Part shown: positions 1 through 5,241 of the stretch, piece by piece
How the letters are laid out: each line of letters begins with the position of its first letter
How positions within the stretch are numbered: the stretch's first letter is position 1
NCBI GenBank assembly: GCA_900772715.1
Contig: CAAGRN010000024.1
Coordinates: 1-6,660, forward strand
Length of the DNA stretch: 6,660 bases
Direction: 5' to 3'
From: an uncultured Subdoligranulum sp.
Lineage (GTDB): Bacteria > Bacillota_A > Clostridia > Oscillospirales > Ruminococcaceae
Notes under the pieces: model-generated
Databases searched by the model: none
Seen by the model: the letters and a program-made list of their open reading frames with translations, nothing else
Told to the model about the DNA's origin: nothing
Translations under genes and position numbers: made by a program

Positions 1-51
1 AAAGTCCCCAACCGGACGGCATTTCTAGTGCCTGTTTGGTTGGGGGCTTTT
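1..51. terminator. Long hairpin, probable bidirectional Rho-independent terminator
   Basis: Bases 1-13 pair with 38-50 in an unbroken stem (one T-G wobble) with a CCCCAACC/GGTTGGGG core. The stem continues inward through wobble pairs, A16-T35 and C17-G34, and then GGCA (18-21) with TGCC (29-32) past one bulged T, leaving a 7-base loop. The stem is flanked by AAAG on the left and CTTTT on the right, so it can terminate transcription in either direction. It sits 22 bases after the stop codon of the minus-strand SDR gene (73-906), the expected place for that transcript's end. The left A-tract is cut by the window edge, so the full U-run on the minus-strand transcript cannot be seen. Confidence 0.85.
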
Positions 52-72
52 GTGCAAACTTATGGATGTTCG

Positions 73-906
73 TTACTTTTTGTTCTTCCGGAATTCTTTT
101 TGACCGCGAATCGTGCCGCCATCGCACAGAATATCAACGCCTGCCAGATACCCGTTGCGTTCATCTGCGAGGGTCGCAATCGCAAACCCTAATTCTTCGG
201 GGGTTCCCATACGCCCTTCGCAGGAGAAAGCCAGCATACTGCCGCCATGCTCGGATTCCAGATTTCCCATATCGGTAGCAATCAGACCGGGGGAAAGAGA
301 TACCACACGGATACCCCTGGAACCATAGTCAAAGGCACATTTGGCAGCATACCATGTCACAAAATTTTTGGACAGCGCATAAATCAAGCCCTTCTTCTGG
401 TATTCATCCTTCGTAAGGGCAGAAAGCTTCAGAATCTTTTTCAGGAACAGCGCCTCGTCTGTTTCTGCAAGGGGGTACGCCTTTTTGGGTATCATAAAAT
501 TCGGTGTGGAATAGGCCGACATCGAAGCAATATCCACAATAACGCTGCCTTGGTTCATTTTTTGGGAAAATTCCTGATTTACATAGACAGTTCCCAACGC
601 ATTGATGCGTAAAATATTTTCCATCGTGCCTTTCATGGCCGGGGAAACGCCCGCCGCATGAATCACATTGGTAATCGTCCCAAGCGATGCGGCATACTCA
701 GCAAGTGCTTTTACGCTGTCGCGCTTTGAGGTATCACAGGCTTTTGCATAGGCTTCAAATCCTGCTTCCCGCAGTTGCTCCACCGCTTTTGTCAGCTTGC
801 TTTCCGTCCGACCAGACACAACAATAATACGGTCCTTCGGCATAAATTTGGCTGCGGACAGTCCCATGCCGGAGCCGCCGCCGGTAACAACGCAAACCTT
901 ACTCAT
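73..906 (-). CDS. SDR-family NAD(P)-dependent oxidoreductase with an inserted loop before the catalytic Tyr
   Basis: A 277-residue short-chain dehydrogenase/reductase, a cytoplasmic NAD(P)(H)-dependent enzyme that interconverts an alcohol and a ketone. Seen: cofactor-binding TGGGSGMG at residues 8-15, a D at 58 in the adenine-contact position, HAAG at 83-86 in place of the usual NNAG, N102, probable catalytic S128 (in IASMS), and Y176/K180 (YALSK). PG at 206-207 is followed by the usual C-terminal DGG at 262-264. In classical SDRs Ser and Tyr are about 13 residues apart; here they are 48 apart, an insertion of about 35 residues, partly helical and charged. Family knowledge: the 3-alpha-hydroxysteroid dehydrogenase/carbonyl reductase of Comamonas testosteroni also carries a long insertion here. 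That makes hydroxysteroid-type activity a possibility, not a call. The ATG start is set by AAGGAGG at 913-919, 6 bases upstream. It is the last gene of the minus-strand series, after a 123-base gap. Its interior is AT-richer than its neighbours (481-600 is about 41% GC). Confidence 0.93.
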   Translation of the reverse strand: MSKVCVVTGGGSGMGLSAAKFMPKDRIIVVSGRTESKLTKAVEQLREAGFEAYAKACDTSKRDSVKALAEYAASLGTITNVIHAAGVSPAMKGTMENILRINALGTVYVNQEFSQKMNQGSVIVDIASMSAYSTPNFMIPKKAYPLAETDEALFLKKILKLSALTKDEYQKKGLIYALSKNFVTWYAAKCAFDYGSRGIRVVSLSPGLIATDMGNLESEHGGSMLAFSCEGRMGTPEELGFAIATLADERNGYLAGVDILCDGGTIRGQKEFRKNKK

Positions 907-921
907 AATCGGCCTCCTTGT

Positions 922-940
922 GTACCGCTCTTAGCGGTAC
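922..940 (-). promoter_or_regulatory. Perfect 8-bp hairpin/palindrome abutting the SDR ribosome binding site
   Basis: GTACCGCT (922-929) and AGCGGTAC (933-940) are exact reverse complements around a 3-base loop. On the minus strand the element lies in the presumed leader of the SDR gene at 73-906, only 2 bases before its AAGGAGG. It has no following T-run in either direction, so it is unlikely to be an intrinsic terminator. It could be an operator for a dimeric regulator, or an mRNA stem that modulates access to the ribosome binding site or stabilises the 5' end. Which of these applies is not decidable from sequence. Confidence 0.6.
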
Positions 941-972
941 TGTGTTTACTTTTGTTGATTACTCCTACCCGT

Positions 973-1000
973 ATTGTACAAGACACACTTTCTTCGGCAA
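973..1000 (-). promoter_or_regulatory. Candidate sigma-70-type promoter for the SDR gene at 73-906
   Basis: Read on the minus strand, TTGCCG (995-1000) and TACAAT (973-978) are separated by 16 bases. Both hexamers match the housekeeping consensus at four or more positions. Transcription would start near 966, giving a leader of about 60 bases that contains the 922-940 hairpin. The promoter lies in the 123-base gap after the MATE gene, in which no convincing terminator is visible. The SDR gene could therefore be read both from here and by readthrough from the upstream operon. Confidence 0.45.
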
Positions 1001-1029
1001 AGCCAAAAAGTCGGGATTCAGGATACTTT

Positions 1030-2361
1030 TTAAGAGAGTTCCTTCTTCCAGACGCGCGCCATCATCACGGCGGCAATCAGTGCCGCAGCCGTGTCCGCAG
1101 CAAAGTGAGCGGCGGCGATTCCGGTCACGCCAAAGAAGAAGTCCAAGCCATAGAGCAGCGGCAGCAAAAGCAAGCCCTGCCGCAGCAGCGAAAGAACAAC
1201 AGCCGACATTGCCTTGTTGACCGATTGCAAAAGATTGGTGGCCAAATAGGTCAGACCAATGACCGGGCTGCCCAGCACGAGCCAGACGACAAGCTTTTCA
1301 CCAAGTGCAGCGACGGCAGCCTCCTTGATGAACATACCGATCAGCGCCTTTCGCCCCAGCAGGCACGCCACACCGGCGGCTACGCCGATTCCCATTGTAA
1401 GCAGCCCGATATTTTTGAGCAGCTCCCGCAGGCGGCGCTTATCCCCTGCCCCGTAGCTGTACGCCAGTAACGGCTGGCAGCCCATGCAGATTGCCATCGT
1501 GATCATGCCGATCAGCATCGTTGTCTTGCCTGCTGCGGCCATTGCGGCAATCGCGCCCGTACCGTAGGCGGACAGCAGCCGATTGCTGAAGGTAGAGGCA
1601 AAACCGGAAAGCAGGCTGCCGATGCCGTTGGGCAGACCGATGGCCAGAATTTCGCCCAGTGCGGCAGGCTTTTGCAGTGCGAAGCGTGGGTCAATCGTGA
1701 GCACCGTTCCTCTGCGGATAATGTAGAGCATATAAAACCCGGTTGCCACGACATTGCCCAGTACACTGGCTGCAGCCGCACCGGTGACACCCCATCGAAA
1801 AACCAGAATGAACAGCGGATCGAGCAGCAGATTTGTAACCGTACCCAGCAGATTGCCGATTAACCCGTCTTTGACTGCGCCTTCGGCACGCAGCAGCATC
1901 GCCGCAGTGTTGGCCAAAATTAAGAACGGTGCGCCCACGGCTAAAACCCGCAGATATTGCAGGGCATACGCTGTGGTTTCCGGTGTGGAGCCGAGCATTT
2001 GCAAAAGCGGCATCCCGCTCAGCAGCAGTGCTGCACAGACCAACACGCCCAGCAGTGTTCCTGCCCAACAGCACAGCGATGAATAAACACGACCCTTTTC
2101 GACTTCCCCGGCCCCAAAGCACCGAGCAATGACGGTGCAGCCGCCTGCGCCAAGCATCGTTGCAGCAGCCGCCAGAATCGAAAACACAGGGCCAACCACC
2201 GAGACTGCCGCCACCTGTGCCGTATCACCCAAGCAGCCGATAAAGAACATATCAGCGATATTGTACAGGAACATCACAAAGATGATAACGACCGACGGTA
2301 CAGCCATCGTAAAGATGGCGCGCCAGACAGAGCCGGTGCGGAACAGTGCTTCGTTTTTCAA
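1030..2361 (-). CDS. MATE-family efflux transporter
   Basis: A 443-residue inner-membrane protein of the multidrug and toxic compound extrusion family, which exports small organic molecules using a Na+ or H+ gradient. The length is normal for the family (about 440-460) and the whole chain is hydrophobic, consistent with 12 membrane segments in two six-helix halves. Typical features are the first-helix signature AVPSV...YNIADMFFIG (residues 20-42, with N34 and D37), GAGGCTVIAR near 71-80, NLLLDPLFI at 177-185, and QPLLAYSYGAGD at 296-307 in the second half. The start is TTG (2359-2361). No in-frame ATG/GTG lies between it and the preceding gene, and a GAGGGGG ribosome binding site (2369-2375) is correctly spaced 7 bases upstream. 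That site begins immediately after the stop codon of the SDR gene at 2376, so the two genes are probably translationally coupled. In this context it most likely exports a substrate or product of the neighbouring oxidoreductases. The transported compound cannot be deduced. Confidence 0.95.
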   Translation of the reverse strand: MKNEALFRTGSVWRAIFTMAVPSVVIIFVMFLYNIADMFFIGCLGDTAQVAAVSVVGPVFSILAAAATMLGAGGCTVIARCFGAGEVEKGRVYSSLCCWAGTLLGVLVCAALLLSGMPLLQMLGSTPETTAYALQYLRVLAVGAPFLILANTAAMLLRAEGAVKDGLIGNLLGTVTNLLLDPLFILVFRWGVTGAAAASVLGNVVATGFYMLYIIRRGTVLTIDPRFALQKPAALGEILAIGLPNGIGSLLSGFASTFSNRLLSAYGTGAIAAMAAAGKTTMLIGMITMAICMGCQPLLAYSYGAGDKRRLRELLKNIGLLTMGIGVAAGVACLLGRKALIGMFIKEAAVAALGEKLVVWLVLGSPVIGLTYLATNLLQSVNKAMSAVVLSLLRQGLLLLPLLYGLDFFFGVTGIAAAHFAADTAAALIAAVMMARVWKKELS

Positions 2362-2375
2362 AGAAAATCCCCCTC

Positions 2376-3383
2376 TTACAGCGTATCCAGTGCCGAAAGC
2401 AGACCTTGCAGGGCTTCATCGGGCAGACCCAGCATTGGGCCGATTTTGCCGAAAGTCATGCCGTAGGCGGCTTTTGCCTGCTCATTGGCGGCAAAGCCGG
2501 GCAGGAATTTTTCAACAACAGCCTTGGCATCGTCATTTTCCATCAGGGCGGCAGTCGTGCTCTGGCTGTTCAGCTTGCCGTCTGTCAGAATTTCTGGGTG
2601 CTTCCAGCTGCTGACATTCTGGTGCCCTGCGGAGAGTGCACCATCCACCGGGATGGCTGCGCCCGTGATGTATCGCGCCAGATCACTGGCCAGGAACAGT
2701 GCCAGTGCCGCGCAGTCCTCCGGGTCTCCCATCCGCTTGGCCGGGCAGTCATTGGCAAAGAAATCCATCGCCGCAGCGGGTGCATCACCAAAGATGCTCG
2801 TCTTAGTATAGCCGGGGCAGATGGCGTTGACCGTGATGCCGTAGGCGGCGTAATCCAGCGCGGCGGCGCGGGTCATGCCCACCACACCGAACTTGGTGGC
2901 GCTGTACAGCGCCTGACCGCGCTGAGGCACAAGGCCTGCAATGGATGCGACGTTGATGAGGAAGCCGCCCTTGCTGTGGCTCTTGAGAATTGCTTCTGCG
3001 CCGTACTTCATGCCGGCAAAAACGCCCTCGCAGTTCAGGGCAAAAATCTTCTCATAGTCGGCCACGTCGTACTCATGCAGCGGTGTGCCACCCATGCCGA
3101 TGCCCGCATTACTGACAACACCGTCCAGCCTGCCATAGTGGGCAACCGCCTTGTCCACCAGTTCTTTAATGGCGGCTGCCTTGCTGCAATCGGTCTGGAT
3201 AAAGATGACATCCCCACCCTTTTCGCGGATGCCGTTTGCTACGGCTTCGCCCTGCTCCGCACTGCGGGCGGCGCAGACGACCTTCATGCCTTGGGCGCCG
3301 TAGCACTCGGCAATCGCACGGCCAATACCACGGCTTGCACCGGTAACGATGACGACTTTTCCCTGCACGCTATTGAAATCCAT
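2376..3383 (-). CDS. Classical SDR-family oxidoreductase with an 80-residue C-terminal extension
   Basis: A 335-residue protein. The first 250 residues or so form a complete classical short-chain dehydrogenase: TGASRGIG at 14-21, R40 just after the second strand (often linked to NADP(H) preference), NAG at 92-94, N117, S147, Y160 and K164 (spacing 13, as usual), PG at 190-191, and the closing sequence with D247-G248. Such enzymes oxidise or reduce secondary alcohols/ketones or act as 3-oxoacyl-type reductases. The sequence does not fix the substrate; hydroxysteroid dehydrogenase-like and sugar/polyol-like relatives both look similar. Unusually, about 84 residues (roughly 252-335) follow the normal end. 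They are probably helical, with a VVEKFLPGFAANEQAK...GMTFGKIGPMLGLP pattern that I do not recognise as a named domain. The start is ATG 3383 with AAGGAG (3392-3397) 8 bases upstream. It is the second gene of the operon, 24 bases after the epimerase-like gene and 14 before the MATE gene. Confidence 0.94.
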   Translation of the reverse strand: MDFNSVQGKVVIVTGASRGIGRAIAECYGAQGMKVVCAARSAEQGEAVANGIREKGGDVIFIQTDCSKAAAIKELVDKAVAHYGRLDGVVSNAGIGMGGTPLHEYDVADYEKIFALNCEGVFAGMKYGAEAILKSHSKGGFLINVASIAGLVPQRGQALYSATKFGVVGMTRAAALDYAAYGITVNAICPGYTKTSIFGDAPAAAMDFFANDCPAKRMGDPEDCAALALFLASDLARYITGAAIPVDGALSAGHQNVSSWKHPEILTDGKLNSQSTTAALMENDDAKAVVEKFLPGFAANEQAKAAYGMTFGKIGPMLGLPDEALQGLLSALDTL

Positions 3384-3407
3384 TCGTTTTTCTCCTTTTT
3401 TAGTATT

Positions 3408-4412
3408 TTAAATTTTGTGGTTCTTCTTCAGCCACACAATTTCGTCGTGAATCGTCTCGCGGTATGGGCGCGAGGTATAGCCCAGTTCCCGCCGTGCTTT
3501 GGTGGAATCATACTCGTTGTTTCTTGCCAGATTGTAAATTTCATAGCGGGTCAGCGCAGGCTTCTTACCGGATTTCTTGGCCTGCCTTTCCAGAATGTCC
3601 GCCGCCAGGTTAGCAATGCCCTTCGACAGATAGAACAGCGGCTTTTTGCAGTGTCCCTCCTGTGCGGTCAGTGCGGCAAATTCCGGGTAGGTCACGATTT
3701 CGTTGGCGAGAATGTAGGATTCGCCCGCTTTCCCCTTTTCCACCGCCAGAAACAGCCCGTTGGCAAGGTCGCGCACATCGCAGAGGTTAAATGTGCCTTT
3801 CAGCCCCACCGAGACTTCGCCGCGCATCTGCATCAACAGACCACTGGTAACAGGGCCGCAGGCGGCATCGCCGGGGCCAAGAATGCCGCTGGGCATGACG
3901 ATACAGACATTCAGACCGGCCTTTGCAGCATCCAGCACAAGCTGGCTGGCCATTGCCTTACTCTGGCCGTAAACGCCAAGGCTTTCCTCGGGCACAAAGC
4001 ATTCCGGCTCTTTCATCCGCTGACCATGCGGCAGTTCCTGAATGGCTCCCGTGCTGCCCACATAGACGAGCTTTTTGCATTCCGGGTGGGCGAAACACTG
4101 GTCGATGATGTTCTGTGTGCCCTGCACGTTGACTTTCATGACCAGCTCACGGCGCTCATTACCGAGTGCTACCATACTGGCGCAGTGCAGCACGATGGTC
4201 TCGGTGTCCGGCGCAACGCTGAAAAAGCGCTCCAGCGAGGCTGTATCACACAAATCGCCCTCGCACTGCTCGATTTCCCTGGGGATATACTGGGCAGTTT
4301 TATCGCCCGGCAGAACCAACGCTCTGCCGTGTAAACCGCGCTCAACAAGTTGGCGGCAAACCTCGCCGCCAAGGTAACCGGCTGCGCCTGTGACAAGATA
4401 CAAGGTTTTCAT
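3408..4412 (-). CDS. Extended-SDR / NAD-dependent epimerase-dehydratase family reductase
   Basis: A 334-residue extended SDR. Seen: N-terminal Rossmann motif TGAAGYLG (8-15, the GxxGxxG pattern of extended SDRs), GDL at 52-54, HCAS near 76-79, catalytic S120/T121 (VGSTGAI), and Y148/K152 (YGQSK), followed by VMPSGILGPGD at 172-182. A C-terminal substrate domain with DVRDLANGL (212-220) follows. The length and the PSGILGPGD and DVRDLA segments fit the dihydroflavonol 4-reductase / 3-beta-hydroxysteroid dehydrogenase-like branch better than a nucleotide-sugar epimerase. The likely reaction is NAD(P)H-dependent reduction or oxidation of a cyclic alcohol/ketone (inference). A sugar-nucleotide enzyme cannot be fully excluded, although no other sugar-nucleotide genes are nearby. 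The start is ATG 4412 with GGAGG (4421-4425) 8 bases upstream. It is the first gene of the minus-strand operon and is divergent from the TetR-type regulator, which is its likely controller. Confidence 0.92.
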   Translation of the reverse strand: MKTLYLVTGAAGYLGGEVCRQLVERGLHGRALVLPGDKTAQYIPREIEQCEGDLCDTASLERFFSVAPDTETIVLHCASMVALGNERRELVMKVNVQGTQNIIDQCFAHPECKKLVYVGSTGAIQELPHGQRMKEPECFVPEESLGVYGQSKAMASQLVLDAAKAGLNVCIVMPSGILGPGDAACGPVTSGLLMQMRGEVSVGLKGTFNLCDVRDLANGLFLAVEKGKAGESYILANEIVTYPEFAALTAQEGHCKKPLFYLSKGIANLAADILERQAKKSGKKPALTRYEIYNLARNNEYDSTKARRELGYTSRPYRETIHDEIVWLKKNHKI

Positions 4413-4452
4413 AAAACTGCCCTCCGTAATAGAATCATTTAACTTCCGAGGA

Positions 4453-4476
4453 GATATCCAACTACAGTTGCATATC
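4453..4476. promoter_or_regulatory. Probable TetR-family operator, site 1
   Basis: A near-perfect palindrome: 10 of 12 base pairs match around the centre 4464/4465, the exceptions being the central pair and the 4458/4471 pair. The half-sites are TATCCAAC (4455-4462) and the inverted GTTGCATA (4467-4474, one mismatch from GTTGGATA), with GATAT/ATATC outer arms. It overlaps the -35 hexamer (4468-4473) of the regulator's promoter and lies just downstream of the likely start point of the divergent operon. A bound repressor could therefore block both. Size and symmetry are typical for TetR-family operators; binding by the neighbouring regulator is inferred. Confidence 0.65.
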
Positions 4477-4496
4477 CGTCCTGCTGGTGTTATACT
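4468..4496 (+). promoter_or_regulatory. Sigma-70-type promoter with extended -10, driving the TetR gene
   Basis: TTGCAT (4468-4473) and TATACT (4491-4496) are separated by the optimal 17 bases. A TG at 4488-4489, one base before the -10, adds an extended -10 element. Transcription would start near 4503, giving a leader of about 114 bases before the ATG at 4617. The -35 lies inside the right arm of the 4453-4476 palindrome, so autoregulation is likely. Confidence 0.75.
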
Positions 4497-4499
4497 ACC

Positions 4500-4527
4500 A
4501 TTATCGGATTGCCTTTACAATCAGCAA
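4500..4527 (-). promoter_or_regulatory. Candidate promoter for the minus-strand reductase/exporter operon
   Basis: On the minus strand, TTGCTG (4522-4527) and GATAAT (4500-4505) are 16 bases apart. The start point would be near 4493, giving a leader of about 80 bases. The -10 lies 4 bases from the -10 of the opposing regulator promoter (4491-4496), so RNA polymerase binding at the two promoters should interfere. Other hexamer pairs on this strand were weaker. Confidence 0.5.
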
Positions 4528-4544
4528 CTTTTTGGGGAAAAGAT

Positions 4545-4582
4545 GCTTATCCAACCTTTTGCACCAAATACGTTGGATAAGC
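4545..4582. promoter_or_regulatory. Perfect 11-bp inverted repeat, probable operator site 2 or leader hairpin
   Basis: GCTTATCCAAC (4545-4555) and GTTGGATAAGC (4572-4582) are exact reverse complements with a 16-base spacer. Each contains the same TATCCAAC half-site found in the 4453-4476 palindrome, but the half-sites are 16 bases apart here instead of 4. It lies in the regulator's leader and upstream of the candidate divergent -35. The shared half-site argues for protein binding at DNA level. As RNA it would also form an 11-bp stem ending 22 bases before the ribosome binding site. No T-run follows, so it is not an intrinsic terminator. Confidence 0.65.
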
Positions 4583-4616
4583 GCCGCCTTGCAGCAAAAT
4601 TGACGGAGGATCAGCC

Positions 4617-5150
4617 ATGGATTTACGCATCAAGAAAACGAAACGTGCCATCCGCAGCGCGTTTTACGAGCTTATCAAGGAAAAGCCGCTGGAAAAAATC
4701 ACCGTGCGGGAAATTGCCGAACGGGCCGAGATCAACAAGACTACCTTTTATGCCCACTATGAGACGGTCTATGACTTGGTTGACCAGTTGGAGCAGGAGG
4801 CTGTTGCCGAGGTCATCAGCCAACTCAACACTGCACAGGGTCTGCTGAGCAGCCCGCGCGCCTTCGTCAAGGAAATATACACCCTGCTGAGCAAAAACCA
4901 ACTATGTACCGAGCTTTTTTCTGCACCGGCCATGGCACAGTTCACCGCCCATCTTCGCAACGCCATTCTTGAAAAGGTAAAGCAGGATGGCATTGACAGT
5001 ACCCAGTACGAAAACATCGGTGCGGTGCTGGTTTTCATCTTCAACGGCATTGCGGGGCTGCAAGCCTCCGCACCGGAGCTGGCAGAAGCACAGCTGGACA
5101 CGATTGCGACTTTTGTCGAAGGCGGCGTCAAGGTCCTGACAAATGCGTAA
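4617..5150 (+). CDS. TetR/AcrR-family transcriptional regulator
   Basis: A 177-residue one-component regulator, slightly short for the family (about 190-220). The N-terminal DNA-binding domain is clear: helix 1 around residues 5-22 (KKTKRAIRSAFYELI) and the helix-turn-helix at about 29-48 (TVREIAERAEINKTTFYAHY), with the characteristic TFYxHY end of the recognition helix. Residues 49-177 form an all-helical ligand-binding/dimerisation domain that, as usual, is not conserved enough to indicate the ligand. Family knowledge: most members are repressors released by a small molecule that is often a substrate of a neighbouring pump or enzyme. The start is ATG 4617 with GGAGG (4605-4609) 7 bases upstream. 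It is divergent from the reductase/MATE operon and has candidate operators on both sides of the shared promoters, so it probably represses itself and that operon (inference). The downstream glycosidase gene begins 91 bases later and could be partly co-transcribed. Confidence 0.95.
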   Translation: MDLRIKKTKRAIRSAFYELIKEKPLEKITVREIAERAEINKTTFYAHYETVYDLVDQLEQEAVAEVISQLNTAQGLLSSPRAFVKEIYTLLSKNQLCTELFSAPAMAQFTAHLRNAILEKVKQDGIDSTQYENIGAVLVFIFNGIAGLQASAPELAEAQLDTIATFVEGGVKVLTNA

Positions 5151-5170
5151 GCTTTCCTAATTATTATCTC

Positions 5171-5187
5171 AAAACACGAAATGTTTT
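5171..5187 (+). repeat. Short AT-rich inverted repeat after the TetR gene
   Basis: AAAACA (5171-5176) and TGTTTT (5182-5187) pair perfectly around a 5-base loop, 20 bases after the regulator's stop codon. The stem is short and contains only one G-C pair, so it is at best a very weak terminator. It may equally be a small operator for the glycosidase gene, or chance. Confidence 0.3.
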
Positions 5188-5212
5188 CTCCCATGCCTGA
5201 GGATATTTCTTG

Positions 5213-5218
5213 TATACT
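5213..5218 (+). promoter_or_regulatory. Possible -10 element for the GH3 gene
   Basis: TATACT lies 29 bases before the ATG at 5242 and just ahead of the AAAAAGGAGG ribosome binding site (5223-5232). No convincing -35 hexamer is present 16-18 bases upstream, and the leader would be very short. The promoter is therefore weak, needs an activator, or is absent, with the gene read through from the regulator. Confidence 0.35.
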
Positions 5219-5241
5219 ATTGAAAAAGGAGGATGTTTCCC

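Larger units (their letters stand above)
4413..4616. other. Divergent regulatory region between the reductase operon and the TetR gene
   Basis: This 204-base gap contains no gene. It holds the ribosome binding sites of both flanking genes, a strong plus-strand promoter (4468-4496), a plausible minus-strand promoter (4500-4527), and two inverted repeats sharing the half-site TATCCAAC (4453-4476 and 4545-4582). A short 5-bp inverted repeat (4507-4511 with 4518-4522) lies between the promoter elements and is probably incidental. Confidence 0.8.

Noticed and set aside
922..940. Reading the 922-940 hairpin as an intrinsic terminator of the MATE transcript
   Set aside because: No T-run follows in the minus direction; instead AAGGAGG and the next start codon follow within a few bases.
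991..1015. Possible MATE terminator hairpin (GGCAAAGCC with A/T flanks)
   Set aside because: The stem has only 3 consecutive pairs plus mismatches, and on the minus strand the T-run precedes the stem instead of following it.
775..1470. A plus-strand open frame covering the gap between the SDR and MATE genes
   Set aside because: It overlaps both real genes antisense, lacks a ribosome binding site, and has a low-complexity Gln/Arg/His-rich translation.
2346..4334. A 662-codon open frame on the plus strand opposite the SDR and epimerase-like genes
   Set aside because: It lies antisense to two genes with complete catalytic motifs, spans their intergenic gap, has no good ribosome binding site, and its translation is rich in His/Cys/Gln with no domain pattern. 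It is a by-product of the codon bias of the real genes.
4545..4582. Reading the 11-bp inverted repeat as a riboswitch or attenuator
   Set aside because: It is a single stem with no alternative pairing, no T-run and no recognisable riboswitch core. The shared half-site with 4453-4476 favours a protein-binding site.
5233..5235. Upstream in-frame ATG as the GH3 start
   Set aside because: AGGAGG ends directly against this ATG, leaving no spacing for initiation; ATG 5242 has the normal 9-base spacing.
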